Source: Pedobacter antarcticus
Lineage (GTDB): Bacteria > Bacteroidota > Bacteroidia > Sphingobacteriales > Sphingobacteriaceae
Assembly (NCBI RefSeq): GCF_900112985.1
Contig: NZ_FONS01000002.1
Coordinates: 248,001-312,000 of the forward strand
Length of the DNA: 64,000 bases
Direction: 5' to 3'
How positions within the stretch are numbered: the first letter of the stretch is position 1; each line of letters opens with the position of its first letter. A model generated the notes under the pieces. It was not told the DNA's origin. It saw nothing but the letters and a program-made list of their open reading frames with translations, and searched no databases. Of the stretch, positions 53,622-62,294 are shown one piece after another. The position numbers were made by a program, and so were the translations under genes.

Positions 53622-55106
53622 ATGAAAAATTTAAAATATAAAATAATTCCGGTGCTCTTCGCAACAATGGCTTTAGGCTCTTGCAAAAAAGACTTTCTGG
53701 AGACTACGCCAACACAACAGGCAGATGACGCGACTGTTTTTGCGACTACAGCAAATGCAATGGCCGCGCTAAATGGTATTCACCGTTCGATGTACAGGCA
53801 ATACGATGCGCAGGATCAGGGTGGACAAGGTTCTATGAATATCAACCTTGACATGCTTGGCGATGATCTGGTAAATACTGCAGCAGGTAACGGATGGTAT
53901 AATTCTACTTACCGATGGGTTTCACATAGAGATGCAAACAGTACTACTGATAAGTTTGCATATAAGTTCTATTATCAGATTATTGCTAATGCCAATAACA
54001 TTATCGAGAAAATTGGTGGTGCAGAAGGACCTGAAGCTGATAAAAACCTGATTAAAGCTGAAGCACTTACTTACCGCGCGTGGGCTCATTTCATGGTCGT
54101 TCAACTCTACGCTAAACGTTATGATTTTGCTGGTAGTAATTCTCAGCCAGGTGTCCCTGTTAAAACTAAACTAGATACTGAACACGTGGGACGTGGTACG
54201 GTGGAGCAGGTTTATACGCAGGCGAATGCAGATATTGATGAGGCGATTACTTTATTCGCTACGGCCTCTGCCAGTCCGAATAAGTCGCACTTCAATATAA
54301 AATCTGCAAAAGGAATTAAGGCCCGTATTGCTTTGACTCAGGGAAAATGGACTGATGCAGCTAAATTTGCATCGGAAGCCAGAACCGGTGTGGAATTGAT
54401 GTCTAATGTAGATTACCTGGCAGGATTTAACAGCTATACTAATCCGGAATGGATTTGGGGTAGTAAACAAGTGGAAGATCAGACAACTTACTTCTTTTCT
54501 TTCTTCGCCTATATGTCTGCTAACTATAATTCGTCAAATCTTAGGGCAAATCCGAAAGCAATTAATTCCAACCTATACAACAAGCTCTCGAAAACAGATG
54601 TCAGAGCACAGTTATGGGATCCGACCGGAGAAAACAAGGCTTTCCCGATTCCAACCAGTGCGAGTGTGAGAGCGAAGTATATGAATCGCAAATTCCTGGT
54701 TGCCGGAGCGACTTCAGTTGGTGATATTGTGAATATGCGTGCTGCCGAGATGTACCTGATTGAAGCAGAAGGTTTAGCCAGAGCGGGTCAGTATGGTGCT
54801 GCTCAGGATGCGCTGTATACTTTAGCCAAAAAACGTGATGATGCTTATGTGAAATCTACAAAAACGGGCAACGACCTGATTGAAGAGATCATGGTGCAGA
54901 GACGTGTGGAGCTTTGGGGTGAAGGATTCCGTTTTACGGATCTTAAACGTCTGAACCTTCCTTTAGACAGAAGTAACAGTAATCATACCGTAGCTTTAGC
55001 TCAGACATTGAGTGAGCCGGCAGGTGATGCGAGATGGCAGTGGCTGATTCCTCAGGATGAAATCAATGCGAATAAAGCAATTGAACCTGGAGATCAAAAT
55101 CCATAA
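53622..55106 (+). CDS. SusD/RagB-family lipoprotein (second)
   Basis: A 494-residue lipoprotein (lipobox MALGSCKKDFLETTPTQ, Cys near residue 21) with SusD features: AALNGIHRSMYRQ, EALTYRAWAHFMVVQLYAK, and MVQRRVELWGEGFRFTDLKRL near the C-terminus. The ATG at 53622 is preferred to the in-frame TTG at 53610. It ends 9 bp before a terminator. Works with the SusC upstream; ligand unknown. Confidence 0.94.
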   Translation: MKNLKYKIIPVLFATMALGSCKKDFLETTPTQQADDATVFATTANAMAALNGIHRSMYRQYDAQDQGGQGSMNINLDMLGDDLVNTAAGNGWYNSTYRWVSHRDANSTTDKFAYKFYYQIIANANNIIEKIGGAEGPEADKNLIKAEALTYRAWAHFMVVQLYAKRYDFAGSNSQPGVPVKTKLDTEHVGRGTVEQVYTQANADIDEAITLFATASASPNKSHFNIKSAKGIKARIALTQGKWTDAAKFASEARTGVELMSNVDYLAGFNSYTNPEWIWGSKQVEDQTTYFFSFFAYMSANYNSSNLRANPKAINSNLYNKLSKTDVRAQLWDPTGENKAFPIPTSASVRAKYMNRKFLVAGATSVGDIVNMRAAEMYLIEAEGLARAGQYGAAQDALYTLAKKRDDAYVKSTKTGNDLIEEIMVQRRVELWGEGFRFTDLKRLNLPLDRSNSNHTVALAQTLSEPAGDARWQWLIPQDEINANKAIEPGDQNP

Positions 55107-55115
55107 TTACTTAAT

Positions 55116-55146
55116 AAAAAGGGTGCCCGAAACGGCACCCTTTTTT
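55116..55146 (+). terminator. Terminator of the second susCD operon
   Basis: AAAAA, then GGGTGCC-CGAAAC-GGCACCC (55121-55140) and TTTTTT. A standard strong intrinsic terminator. Confidence 0.92.
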
Positions 55147-55237
55147 ATTTCCTGTATTTTCCAGGACGAAGCATATTAACCTTCAGAATAAATTTTAAAA
55201 ATTAAGCAGATTCGGGAATCATTAATAACTTAGCAGT

Positions 55238-55801
55238 ATGTCATCGCATCATATCGTCAGAGAAAAACAAGAACCGGCACTGTATATTCATGAGCTGGGA
55301 AATTTTAGTGAAGAATACCTGGGCCAGTTACTGGAATGGAGCCCAACGCTCATTGTCAACGGAGCCGTCTATGAAAAAGTCCTGAGTCTGGGGCTCAAAG
55401 TGGATGTTGTGCTGAATACCCTGGAAGGGATTGCCGTGCAAGAGAATACAAAATCTATTATCGGACCCGGTGATGAATATAATACGGTAATGAATTACCT
55501 GATTTCCGAAAAGTATCCAGCGGTCAATGTGATTGATACCGACAAGGATCTTGCGGATCTGGCCTTTTACATAGACCGGATCAATATTGTGCTGTTTACG
55601 CCTGAAGAGAAGTCATATGCAGTTAAAACAGGGTTCAGTATATGGAAACCTGCAGGAAGTGTGTTTCTGATCAATGTCGTGTCTTATTTCGAGGCGACAA
55701 ATTTGAGACAGGAGGACGAACGTGTTTTCAAAGTCGTTGAAGATGGTTTTGTAGCCTTTACTTTTGCGACTGAATTTTTGTTTTTGACAGAATATTTATG
55801 A
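55238..55801 (+). CDS. Thiamine-pyrophosphokinase-like protein, degenerate
   Basis: A 187-residue protein that recalls the N-terminal domain of thiamine diphosphokinases (LYIHELGNFSEEYLGQLLEWSPTLIVNGAVYEKVLSLGLKVDVVLN, then TVMNYLISEKYPAVNVID). The catalytic G-D-x-D-S motif expected after VDVV reads LNTLEGI, so kinase activity is doubtful. I cannot place it firmly. It overlaps the GNAT gene by 4 bp (ATGA), so the two are translated together. Confidence 0.6.
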   Translation: MSSHHIVREKQEPALYIHELGNFSEEYLGQLLEWSPTLIVNGAVYEKVLSLGLKVDVVLNTLEGIAVQENTKSIIGPGDEYNTVMNYLISEKYPAVNVIDTDKDLADLAFYIDRINIVLFTPEEKSYAVKTGFSIWKPAGSVFLINVVSYFEATNLRQEDERVFKVVEDGFVAFTFATEFLFLTEYL

Positions 55802-56292
55802 TTACTTTAAGAATAGCCAGAGAAGAAGATCTGCCTGTTATAGCCAATATCGGAACTATCACTTACGGTCCGACTTACGCACATCTAATCGGGCAGGAGC
55901 AGGTTGACTATATGCTCGGGAAGTTTTATACCCTGGGTGCTTTAAAAGAGCAGCTGATGCAGGGGCATATATTCATCATTGCACATGAACAGGGTAAAGA
56001 CCTTGCTTTTGCATCCTATTCCACTACCGACCCTGAGAAAGGGATTGTGAAGCTTCATAAATTATATGTATTGCCGGAAGCTCATGGGCTGGGACTTGGT
56101 AAATTCCTGATTAATGAAGTCCGCGACAAAGCGATAGATGCAGGAGCGAAAAGCCTTGAGCTGAATGTTAACCGGGATAATAATGCCAAGGCTTTCTATG
56201 AAAAGGCTGGCTTTAAAATCAAAGAAACCGTTGACATTGAAATTGGCAACGGTTTCCAGATGAATGATTATGTAATGGCTCTGCCTTTATAA
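55798..56292 (+). CDS. GNAT-family N-acetyltransferase
   Basis: A 164-residue acetyltransferase with the acetyl-CoA loop LYVLPEAHGLGLGKFLI (motif A, near residues 90-107) and NRDNNAKAFYEKAGFK (motif B). Similar to small-molecule or RimI-like acetyltransferases; the acceptor is unknown. It follows the kinase-like gene with an ATGA overlap and ends 2 bp from the convergent peptidase gene. Confidence 0.9.
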   Translation: MITLRIAREEDLPVIANIGTITYGPTYAHLIGQEQVDYMLGKFYTLGALKEQLMQGHIFIIAHEQGKDLAFASYSTTDPEKGIVKLHKLYVLPEAHGLGLGKFLINEVRDKAIDAGAKSLELNVNRDNNAKAFYEKAGFKIKETVDIEIGNGFQMNDYVMALPL

Positions 56293-56294
56293 AA

Positions 56295-57614
56295 TTACTG
56301 AACCAGTTTAGGAATTCTGGTCGGGGTATCCTGACCGTTCACAATACTGATTGCACTTTTGGCAATTGCCTTAATGGTAAAGAGGATATTATCGACATCC
56401 AAGGAGCTATACTCGTCCTTAACGGTATGATACAGCTTATCTATATCAATCTGGTCGGTACTGATCGTATGTGCCGGTACACCTAATGCTGCTAATGTTG
56501 CATTGTCACTCCTGTAGAAAAGATTCTGCTCTGTATAAGGATCAGGGTGGAAAGTGAATTCTGTACCTTTCAGGTTTTTTTGCAGGATCTTTCCGAAATC
56601 TGATTTTTCATAACCGGTGATAAATGCGGTATGTTTTCCGAATTTACTTTCTTTACCTATCATCTCAATGTTAAACATCGCTACCACATGATCCGGGTTC
56701 AGTTGTTTAGAGAAATGGGAAGCGCCGTATCCACCAATTTCTTCGGCAGTGAAAGCGACAAAAATCAGCGTACGTTCGTTATTATTTAGCTTTTTATAGT
56801 ATTTGGCCAGCGCGATCATAGCTGTAGTGCCCGAAGCATCGTCATCTGCACCATTAGCAATGCTATCCTGCCCGGCAACCGATGAAGGGATTATTCCCAG
56901 GTGATCATAATGGCCGGAAAAGATAACTAGTTCGGCAGCTTTGGATTTACCCGGAATTATACCGCCAACGTTGAATAACTCCATTTTTTTGACGCTGCTA
57001 CGCAGGGAGACGCTAAATTCTTTTACTGCGGTTTCAGGAGTAAGCACAAAAACCAGTGCTGCAGGATTGTCGCCCTGTAGATCTTTCTCATCCAGGTTTG
57101 TTCCTCTGCCAGCATAGTCCTGTAACTGTTTGAATTCGGCCTTAAACTTCGGATCAACCAAAATCAGTTGTCTTTTTTTACTGCGTGCCAGCGCCCGGTA
57201 TTGTTCGCGGAACGGTTTTGCCGGATCAAGGGAAATCGCAGCGTCACTGTTCGCATTGCTGAACTTATTTTCTGCAGCCTGATTGCCGACAACAAGAATG
57301 TTTTCCGAGGCTACTTTCGCTCCGTTTACAGTTACATCACTGCTTAAGGGTTTTACCTGGTATTTGTAAAATGTCTGGCGGTATCCTTTCTCACCCTGAA
57401 GAGGCTGAAGTCCTATTTCTTTAAACTCTTTTTCAATAAAACTCGCCGCTTTATCAATACCAGGGCTGAAAGTTGCACGTCCCTGCATTTCATCGCTGCT
57501 CAATGTTTTGATCAGCCTGTCTACATAAGGTTTGGTGATAATCTTGTCGATATCCTGTGCGATAGCCGGCGGGCCCGCCAGCAGTAAAATGAGGGGGTAA
57601 ATTAAATGTTTCAT
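56295..57614 (-). CDS. Secreted M28-family zinc peptidase
   Basis: A 439-residue peptidase with signal peptide (MKHLIYPLILLLAGPPAIAQ). The M28 zinc site is intact: GHYDHLG (His, Asp), NGADDDASGT (Asp), FTAEEIGGYGA (Glu pair), IEMIGK, and the final His in PAHTISTDQID. A PA-like insert (ADSDVTVNG-type region, residues 90-200) precedes it. Probably an aminopeptidase for extracellular peptides. The ATG at 57614 was used as it gives the signal peptide. It follows the DUF4407 gene by 28 bp. Confidence 0.92.
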   Translation of the reverse strand: MKHLIYPLILLLAGPPAIAQDIDKIITKPYVDRLIKTLSSDEMQGRATFSPGIDKAASFIEKEFKEIGLQPLQGEKGYRQTFYKYQVKPLSSDVTVNGAKVASENILVVGNQAAENKFSNANSDAAISLDPAKPFREQYRALARSKKRQLILVDPKFKAEFKQLQDYAGRGTNLDEKDLQGDNPAALVFVLTPETAVKEFSVSLRSSVKKMELFNVGGIIPGKSKAAELVIFSGHYDHLGIIPSSVAGQDSIANGADDDASGTTAMIALAKYYKKLNNNERTLIFVAFTAEEIGGYGASHFSKQLNPDHVVAMFNIEMIGKESKFGKHTAFITGYEKSDFGKILQKNLKGTEFTFHPDPYTEQNLFYRSDNATLAALGVPAHTISTDQIDIDKLYHTVKDEYSSLDVDNILFTIKAIAKSAISIVNGQDTPTRIPKLVQ

Positions 57615-57642
57615 CAATATAAAGTTAAGCAATAAAATCAGG

Positions 57643-58737
57643 CTATTTGGCAGGATATTCATTCCAGAATTGTTTCTTTTGCGCAGTTACGCTGGCTATT
57701 TTGGTATCCTGAACTCCATCTGTTACCGCAATTTCAAATTCTCTTTTTTTGTTAGACTCGTGTACCTGGCTGTCTTCCAGATTCTTGATAGCCTTATCAT
57801 ACGGTCCTGTCGCACTCATCAATTTAACAAATACCGGCAGACATTCAAAGAAGATAAACAGTAATCCAATGAAAGTCACAGCCAGGGCGGTATTTTCGTC
57901 TTTCGTTCCGTCAGTATTGAAGCTTAACCGTCCTAGTGCCCAGTTGCGGTCGGCAAACCCGGCAATAGATGCCAGGCTATCCAATTCTTTACCAGTAAAT
58001 AGTTTCTCTGTCCGCATTCCGTCAAACTGTTTCCGGTCATCCATAAAGCCCTGAAGTTTTTGAACAGCTGACTGGACAGAATCCAGCTCACGCTGTCTTT
58101 GCTGTAGCTCTGCTTCCTTTCTTTTTGCATAAGGACCATAACCCATCTGTCCGGATGTTTCCTGCGTTTTGGTGCCGAAAACTTCGAAATTCAGTTTCTT
58201 GCGATCTTGCTGAATGCCAGATGTGAGCGAGTCCTGTAAGGCCGAATTCTGCTGTAGCTGACGAAATTCCAGCTCGTACTTTTTCTGGAAAGTTTTATTA
58301 AGCGTATCAATCTTGGCGCGCTGATTATTCAAATAACTGACCTTAAGACGCTCCCGGATCTCTTTATCAAAGATTTTAAGTTCCAGCGGGCGGGAGATTA
58401 CAAGGCCAATCATAACGGCCAGCAAGATCCTCGGTAAAGCCTGTATTGTTTGTTTGAAAGCCGATCCGCTTTTATTGATACTGGACACGATATACCGGTC
58501 CATATTGAAGATGGCCAGGCCCCAGATTATGCCAAAAAACAAGGCAAACAAAACAGCGAAAGAATCGCCCTTAAAGACAAAGTACATGGCATACCCGCCG
58601 GAGAGCGCTGCAAAAAGGGCAGTGAAAAAGATAGTGGCCCCGATACCAACATATTTCTGGTGTTCTGTAGGATACTTTTGAAGTGTTTGCTGATGTACTC
58701 CGGAGCAGAACCAGAAAAAACGAGACAGTGATTCCAT
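57643..58737 (-). CDS. DUF4407 membrane protein
   Basis: A 364-residue protein of the DUF4407 family. Three N-terminal helices (KYVGIGATIFFTALFAALSGGYAM, GIIWGLAIFNMDRYIV, LPRILLAVMIGLVISRPLEL) are followed by a coiled-coil (residues 120-240, KIDTLNKTFQKKYELEFRQLQQNS) and a fourth helix (ALAVTFIGLLFIFFECLPVF). The MDRYIV and RPLELKIF segments are family marks. Function unknown. It is the first gene of a two-gene minus-strand unit with the M28 peptidase. Confidence 0.88.
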   Translation of the reverse strand: MESLSRFFWFCSGVHQQTLQKYPTEHQKYVGIGATIFFTALFAALSGGYAMYFVFKGDSFAVLFALFFGIIWGLAIFNMDRYIVSSINKSGSAFKQTIQALPRILLAVMIGLVISRPLELKIFDKEIRERLKVSYLNNQRAKIDTLNKTFQKKYELEFRQLQQNSALQDSLTSGIQQDRKKLNFEVFGTKTQETSGQMGYGPYAKRKEAELQQRQRELDSVQSAVQKLQGFMDDRKQFDGMRTEKLFTGKELDSLASIAGFADRNWALGRLSFNTDGTKDENTALAVTFIGLLFIFFECLPVFVKLMSATGPYDKAIKNLEDSQVHESNKKREFEIAVTDGVQDTKIASVTAQKKQFWNEYPAK

Positions 58738-58821
58738 CGTATTAATTTAAATAATAAAAAACTATTAAACGCCTGTAAAACTGAGTTGTTACAGCTGACT
58801 TGTGCATTCCTTAAATTTTGA

Positions 58822-58835
58822 CTGACGTCTGTCAG
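58822..58835. promoter_or_regulatory. TetR-like inverted repeat upstream of rhodanese
   Basis: CTGAC-GTCT-GTCAG, a perfect 5-bp inverted repeat with a 4-bp spacer, 20 bp upstream of the -7 element at 58855. Its shape resembles operators of TetR-type regulators, but no such gene is in the window. Confidence 0.4.
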
Positions 58836-58854
58836 GATAACCGCAGATAAACTT

Positions 58855-58862
58855 TATATTTG
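58855..58862 (+). promoter_or_regulatory. -7 element of the rhodanese gene
   Basis: TATATTTG, a perfect TAnnTTTG match, lies 45 bp before the ATG at 58908. The -33 region overlaps the inverted repeat at 58822-58835. Confidence 0.5.
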
Positions 58863-58907
58863 ACCTTGTAAGCTTATGCAAGCTTCATGAACATTAAAAT
58901 AAATATC

Positions 58908-59225
58908 ATGAAAGAAATTAGTGTACAGGAACTGAAAGATAAAATCGATAATAATGAGGATTTTCAGCTGATCGATGTCAGGGAAACATTTGAATACGAG
59001 ACTTCCAATCTGGATGGCCTGAATATTCCTTTAGGCGGAATCTTAATTGAGACAGATAAAATTGCCACCGACAAACCGGTTATTATGCAATGCAGAAGTG
59101 GGAAACGCAGTGCAGCAGCTGTAATGCAACTGGAGCAGATGCATGGTTTTACTAATTTATATAACTTAAAAGGCGGGATCCTTGCCTGGCAGGCAGCTTT
59201 TGATCCGGAAATGCCAGTTTACTAG
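58908..59225 (+). CDS. Single-domain rhodanese (sulfurtransferase)
   Basis: A 105-residue rhodanese. The domain spans the chain: FQLIDVRETFEYETSNLDGLNIPLG and the active loop MQCRSGKRSAA with catalytic Cys62. It transfers sulfane sulfur, probably to cyanide or a protein acceptor. An upstream in-frame ATG (58887) would add seven residues; MKEISVQELK is the family-typical start. It is followed at once by the small membrane-protein gene. Confidence 0.92.
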   Translation: MKEISVQELKDKIDNNEDFQLIDVRETFEYETSNLDGLNIPLGGILIETDKIATDKPVIMQCRSGKRSAAAVMQLEQMHGFTNLYNLKGGILAWQAAFDPEMPVY

Positions 59226-59227
59226 AA

Positions 59228-59455
59228 ATGAAGAAACAAATCGCATTAAATACTTTCTATACCATTGGAATTGTAGTCTCTGTGCTTGGTCTGAAATGGG
59301 CAATAGAGAATAGTAATTATCCTGTTATAGCTTTGCTTATAGCCACGGCAGGGTTCTTTTTATATCTAAAAATTAACCTCGTAAAAGAGGTTAAAAAAGC
59401 TATTAAAGAAAAAGAAGAGCTTTATAAATCCAGTGTTAAGAAAGAAACAAAGTAG
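59228..59455 (+). CDS. Small two-helix membrane protein (DUF6358-like)
   Basis: A 75-residue protein with two membrane helices (FYTIGIVVSVLGLKWAI and YPVIALLIATAGFFLYLKI) and a Lys/Glu-rich tail. Homologues occur widely in Sphingobacteriaceae next to rhodanese or tRNA genes. It starts 2 bp after the rhodanese stop, so they form one operon, and its end overlaps the convergent epimerase gene by 20 bp. No function known. Confidence 0.75.
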   Translation: MKKQIALNTFYTIGIVVSVLGLKWAIENSNYPVIALLIATAGFFLYLKINLVKEVKKAIKEKEELYKSSVKKETK

Positions 59456-60470
59456 ATGGTATACCTTTCAGGCCCAGGCCTGGAAGGTTCTCTAATACAT
59501 ATCTGCCTTTTTCTAACAACGGTCTTTCGAAGGGATTATTGACCGTCAGAAACGGACCGTCCAGATCTGACCAGTTGCATAAAGGTGCCAGTGCCATTGC
59601 AGCTTGAGTGGCAATGGAAGTTTCACTCATACAGCCAATCATTACTTTCATCCCCAGTTTTCTGGCCTTGCTGATCATCGCTGCAGCTTCGTACATCCCT
59701 CCGCATTTCATCAGTTTAATATTAATGCCATGATATGCTCCTTTAATGCGATCTATATCGCCAAGGCGTTGTACGGCTTCATCGGCTAGTATAGGAATAG
59801 GGCTTCGTCCCGTGAGCCAGGCGTTTCCATCATGATTATTTTTATCCATAGGTTGCTCTATCAATACTACGCCCTGGTCATGCAGCCAATAAATTAAATC
59901 TATAGCCTCTTTGCGGTTGGTCCAGCCCTGGTTCGCATCGACATATAAAGGCAGAGAACTTACCGAACGAATGGTGCGGATGAGCGCCCGGTCATCTGCA
60001 GAACCGAGTTTGACTTTTAATACTTTAAATTCTTTTGCACCGGCAATTTTCTCCAGAATTACTTCTGGTTTGTCTATGCCAATGGTGTACGATGTGACGG
60101 GCATTTTTGCCGGGTCGGCGTGGTATACTTCATAACATGGTTTTCCTGTCAGCTTACCTTGCAGGTCGTGTAATGCAATGTCAATGGCTGCTTTAACCGC
60201 AGGGTGGCCTGCTTCCAGATCATCGAGGTAAGCAATGATCTCAGGGAAATTAAAAGGAGCGGTAAATCTGGTCCAGTCTACTCGGGCCAGTAATTGTGTT
60301 GCGCTGGTATAAGTTTCACCAAAGTAAGGGACCATAGATGCTTCGCCATAACCGTCAGTTCCTTCTGATGTTAATTTAAGGAGAAGTAAAGGCGTACTTG
60401 TTCTGCTAAACCCGGAGATCGTAAAGGGATGTTTAAGTTTCAGTTCAAAGGAAATATGGGATGCCTGCAT
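59436..60470 (-). CDS. Dipeptide epimerase (enolase superfamily)
   Basis: A 344-residue mandelate-racemase/muconate-cyclising enzyme of the L-Ala-D/L-Glu epimerase type. Catalytic lysines are in LKVKLG (near residue 155) and INIKLMKCGG; the three metal acids are in YVDANQGW, LIEQPMD and ILADEAV. The start MQASHISFEL was preferred to an upstream TTG-like extension. It probably recycles muropeptide-derived Ala-Glu dipeptides. It ends inside the small membrane-protein gene. Confidence 0.9.
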   Translation of the reverse strand: MQASHISFELKLKHPFTISGFSRTSTPLLLLKLTSEGTDGYGEASMVPYFGETYTSATQLLARVDWTRFTAPFNFPEIIAYLDDLEAGHPAVKAAIDIALHDLQGKLTGKPCYEVYHADPAKMPVTSYTIGIDKPEVILEKIAGAKEFKVLKVKLGSADDRALIRTIRSVSSLPLYVDANQGWTNRKEAIDLIYWLHDQGVVLIEQPMDKNNHDGNAWLTGRSPIPILADEAVQRLGDIDRIKGAYHGINIKLMKCGGMYEAAAMISKARKLGMKVMIGCMSETSIATQAAMALAPLCNWSDLDGPFLTVNNPFERPLLEKGRYVLENLPGLGLKGIPSTLFLS

Positions 60471-60546
60471 TTCTTTGGTAATCGTAAAGTTAAAATATGG
60501 GTGTCGCTCCGAATGTAAAAATAATATCCCTAATATTGTGGTCAAT

Positions 60547-61515
60547 ATGGCTGCTACACTCTATAATCCTTTCAAAAATTTCGATTTTAAATATGAAAAC
60601 TGCTTTTTAAGCGGACAGTCAGCTGATGTGCCTGTTGTTCAGGTAAATGTGCTGCCTGACTGGCTCTTGAAGCTGGCCGGAATTACTGGTGAAGAGCAGA
60701 TCCAATTATTGGATGAGTCTATCCGTTCCTATAACACGCTTAAAGTTCCGGTGAGTGAAGACCTATTACTGAAAGCGATATTTCCACTCGAGCAGAAAGT
60801 GGAAGCCGCATTTGAAAATGGTTATGCAGGTGTTTCCAAGCTGGATCAGACAGATCTGTTCCGGTGGATCGGTAAGTTTCTGTATAGCTTGGTTTATATT
60901 GAAATGAATGCGGCGGTAAAGCTACAGCAACTGAGTAGCGATGGCCTGAATATGTCTCAGGGACTTATGCACAAGTTCGGGAATCTACAGACCATGGTTC
61001 AGGGGATTTTCCGGGAGGTTGTTTTCGAAAACTTTTGCCCCTGGTCTATAGTTGTCGTGCCATTACAGGAGACAGGAACTCATTTTAGTTTCCGTGATGA
61101 GATAAACACACTTACCTTTTCTTTGAAAATGAAAGATTTTGGGATCATTGCCTGTCTGCAGGATAATGGTACCAACCAAAAATACCATGCAGAAATTCTG
61201 GAGCAGATTAAGGGACAAAAGCTCTCAGAACAACAGTTTGAAGAACTCTGCGCCCGCTTTTTTTATTCGGCATATCTTTTTAACCGTCTTCCGGAATATA
61301 CAGTAATGGAAGTGGAAGGGGCTGTTTATATCGATGCAATGCCACTTCGCGGAACGATTAATAAATCCCTTTTCGATGTTTGGCAGCATAAAACTTATGC
61401 ACAGGTGCTCGAGAATTTCTGGAAACCCTGGGGAAACCTGCTGATGGAAATCCGTAAAGATCCGAACGCGCCAACCAGCTATTTTAATCCGCCGTCTTTA
61501 CCGGCTGCAGGTTAA
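60547..61515 (+). CDS. Conserved protein of unknown function
   Basis: A 322-residue soluble protein. No family is recognised. The centre (GLNMSQGLMHKFGNLQTMVQG, FCPWSIVVVPLQETGTHFSFRDEINTL) and C-terminus (EYTVMEVEGAVYIDAMPLRG) look like globular alpha/beta, and PTSYFNPPSLPAAG ends it. The start at 60547 (MAATLYNPFKNFDFKYE) is divergent from the epimerase, whose start lies 76 bp away. It runs toward and overlaps the rhomboid gene by 4 bp. Probably a core gene of Sphingobacteriaceae. Confidence 0.7.
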   Translation: MAATLYNPFKNFDFKYENCFLSGQSADVPVVQVNVLPDWLLKLAGITGEEQIQLLDESIRSYNTLKVPVSEDLLLKAIFPLEQKVEAAFENGYAGVSKLDQTDLFRWIGKFLYSLVYIEMNAAVKLQQLSSDGLNMSQGLMHKFGNLQTMVQGIFREVVFENFCPWSIVVVPLQETGTHFSFRDEINTLTFSLKMKDFGIIACLQDNGTNQKYHAEILEQIKGQKLSEQQFEELCARFFYSAYLFNRLPEYTVMEVEGAVYIDAMPLRGTINKSLFDVWQHKTYAQVLENFWKPWGNLLMEIRKDPNAPTSYFNPPSLPAAG

Positions 61516-62132
61516 CCGAAACGGCCAATCAACTGCCCTATAAAGTGAGGAACAATACCGGGAACTAAAATAATAGTTAACACGACACCCGTGATCGCAC
61601 CGAACATGTGTGCGTCATGATTAATGTGGTCTGTGGAGTTTCTGGCCATATAGTAACAGTAAACCAGATAAAGTACGCCAAATAATACCGCCCAGATTGG
61701 AATAGGTAATGGGAAAATCATGAGGGTGGTTAAGGGATAGAACATGATATAACTAAAAAGTACTGCCGAGATAGCTCCCGATGCGCCCAGGCTATGGTAA
61801 TGATAATCGTCTTTATGCTTCAGTACAGATGGTATGTCACTCAGAATTAACCCTACGATATAAATTACACCAAATCTGAGACTGCCTATCGTACTTTCCA
61901 GTGCAAAAGCAAAAAAGAAAAAGGTGAACATGTTAAAAATCAGGTGCATCCAGCTCCCGTGAATCAGTCCGCTGGTTATCAATGTGTAGATGTTACTTCT
62001 GCGGTAAACACTGTAGGGGTGCAGCATAAAGCGGCCATATAGGGCCTGGTCATTAAAGGCGTAAATGCTTGTGGCTATTGTAAACAGAAAGATGATGGAA
62101 GCTACAGGTGTCTGTTGAAGATACTCGTTCAT
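61512..62132 (-). CDS. Rhomboid-family intramembrane serine protease
   Basis: A 206-residue membrane protease with about six helices. Catalytic Ser and His are in LGASGAISAVLF and HDAHMFGAITG, and HLIFNMFTFFFFA supplies the oxyanion Asn. The region HGSWMHLIFNM matches the rhomboid HxxxxHxxxN motif. The start MNEYLQQTP at 62132 was chosen since the longer frame has a hydrophilic Asn-rich lead. It cleaves membrane proteins; substrates unknown. Confidence 0.92.
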   Translation of the reverse strand: MNEYLQQTPVASIIFLFTIATSIYAFNDQALYGRFMLHPYSVYRRSNIYTLITSGLIHGSWMHLIFNMFTFFFFAFALESTIGSLRFGVIYIVGLILSDIPSVLKHKDDYHYHSLGASGAISAVLFSYIMFYPLTTLMIFPLPIPIWAVLFGVLYLVYCYYMARNSTDHINHDAHMFGAITGVVLTIILVPGIVPHFIGQLIGRFG

Positions 62133-62294
62133 AGAAACAGATTGATTATTATTTTTGCTGCAAAATAGCAATTGCTGAGGATAAATGTGTTTGTTCAACA
62201 TCATAAGAATCTTTTCAGCGTTAACTATTACCTTTATCGCGGGTTCGATCTGGTGGTTTTATATCAATCGAACTAGCTTAATCTTTTTAAAATT

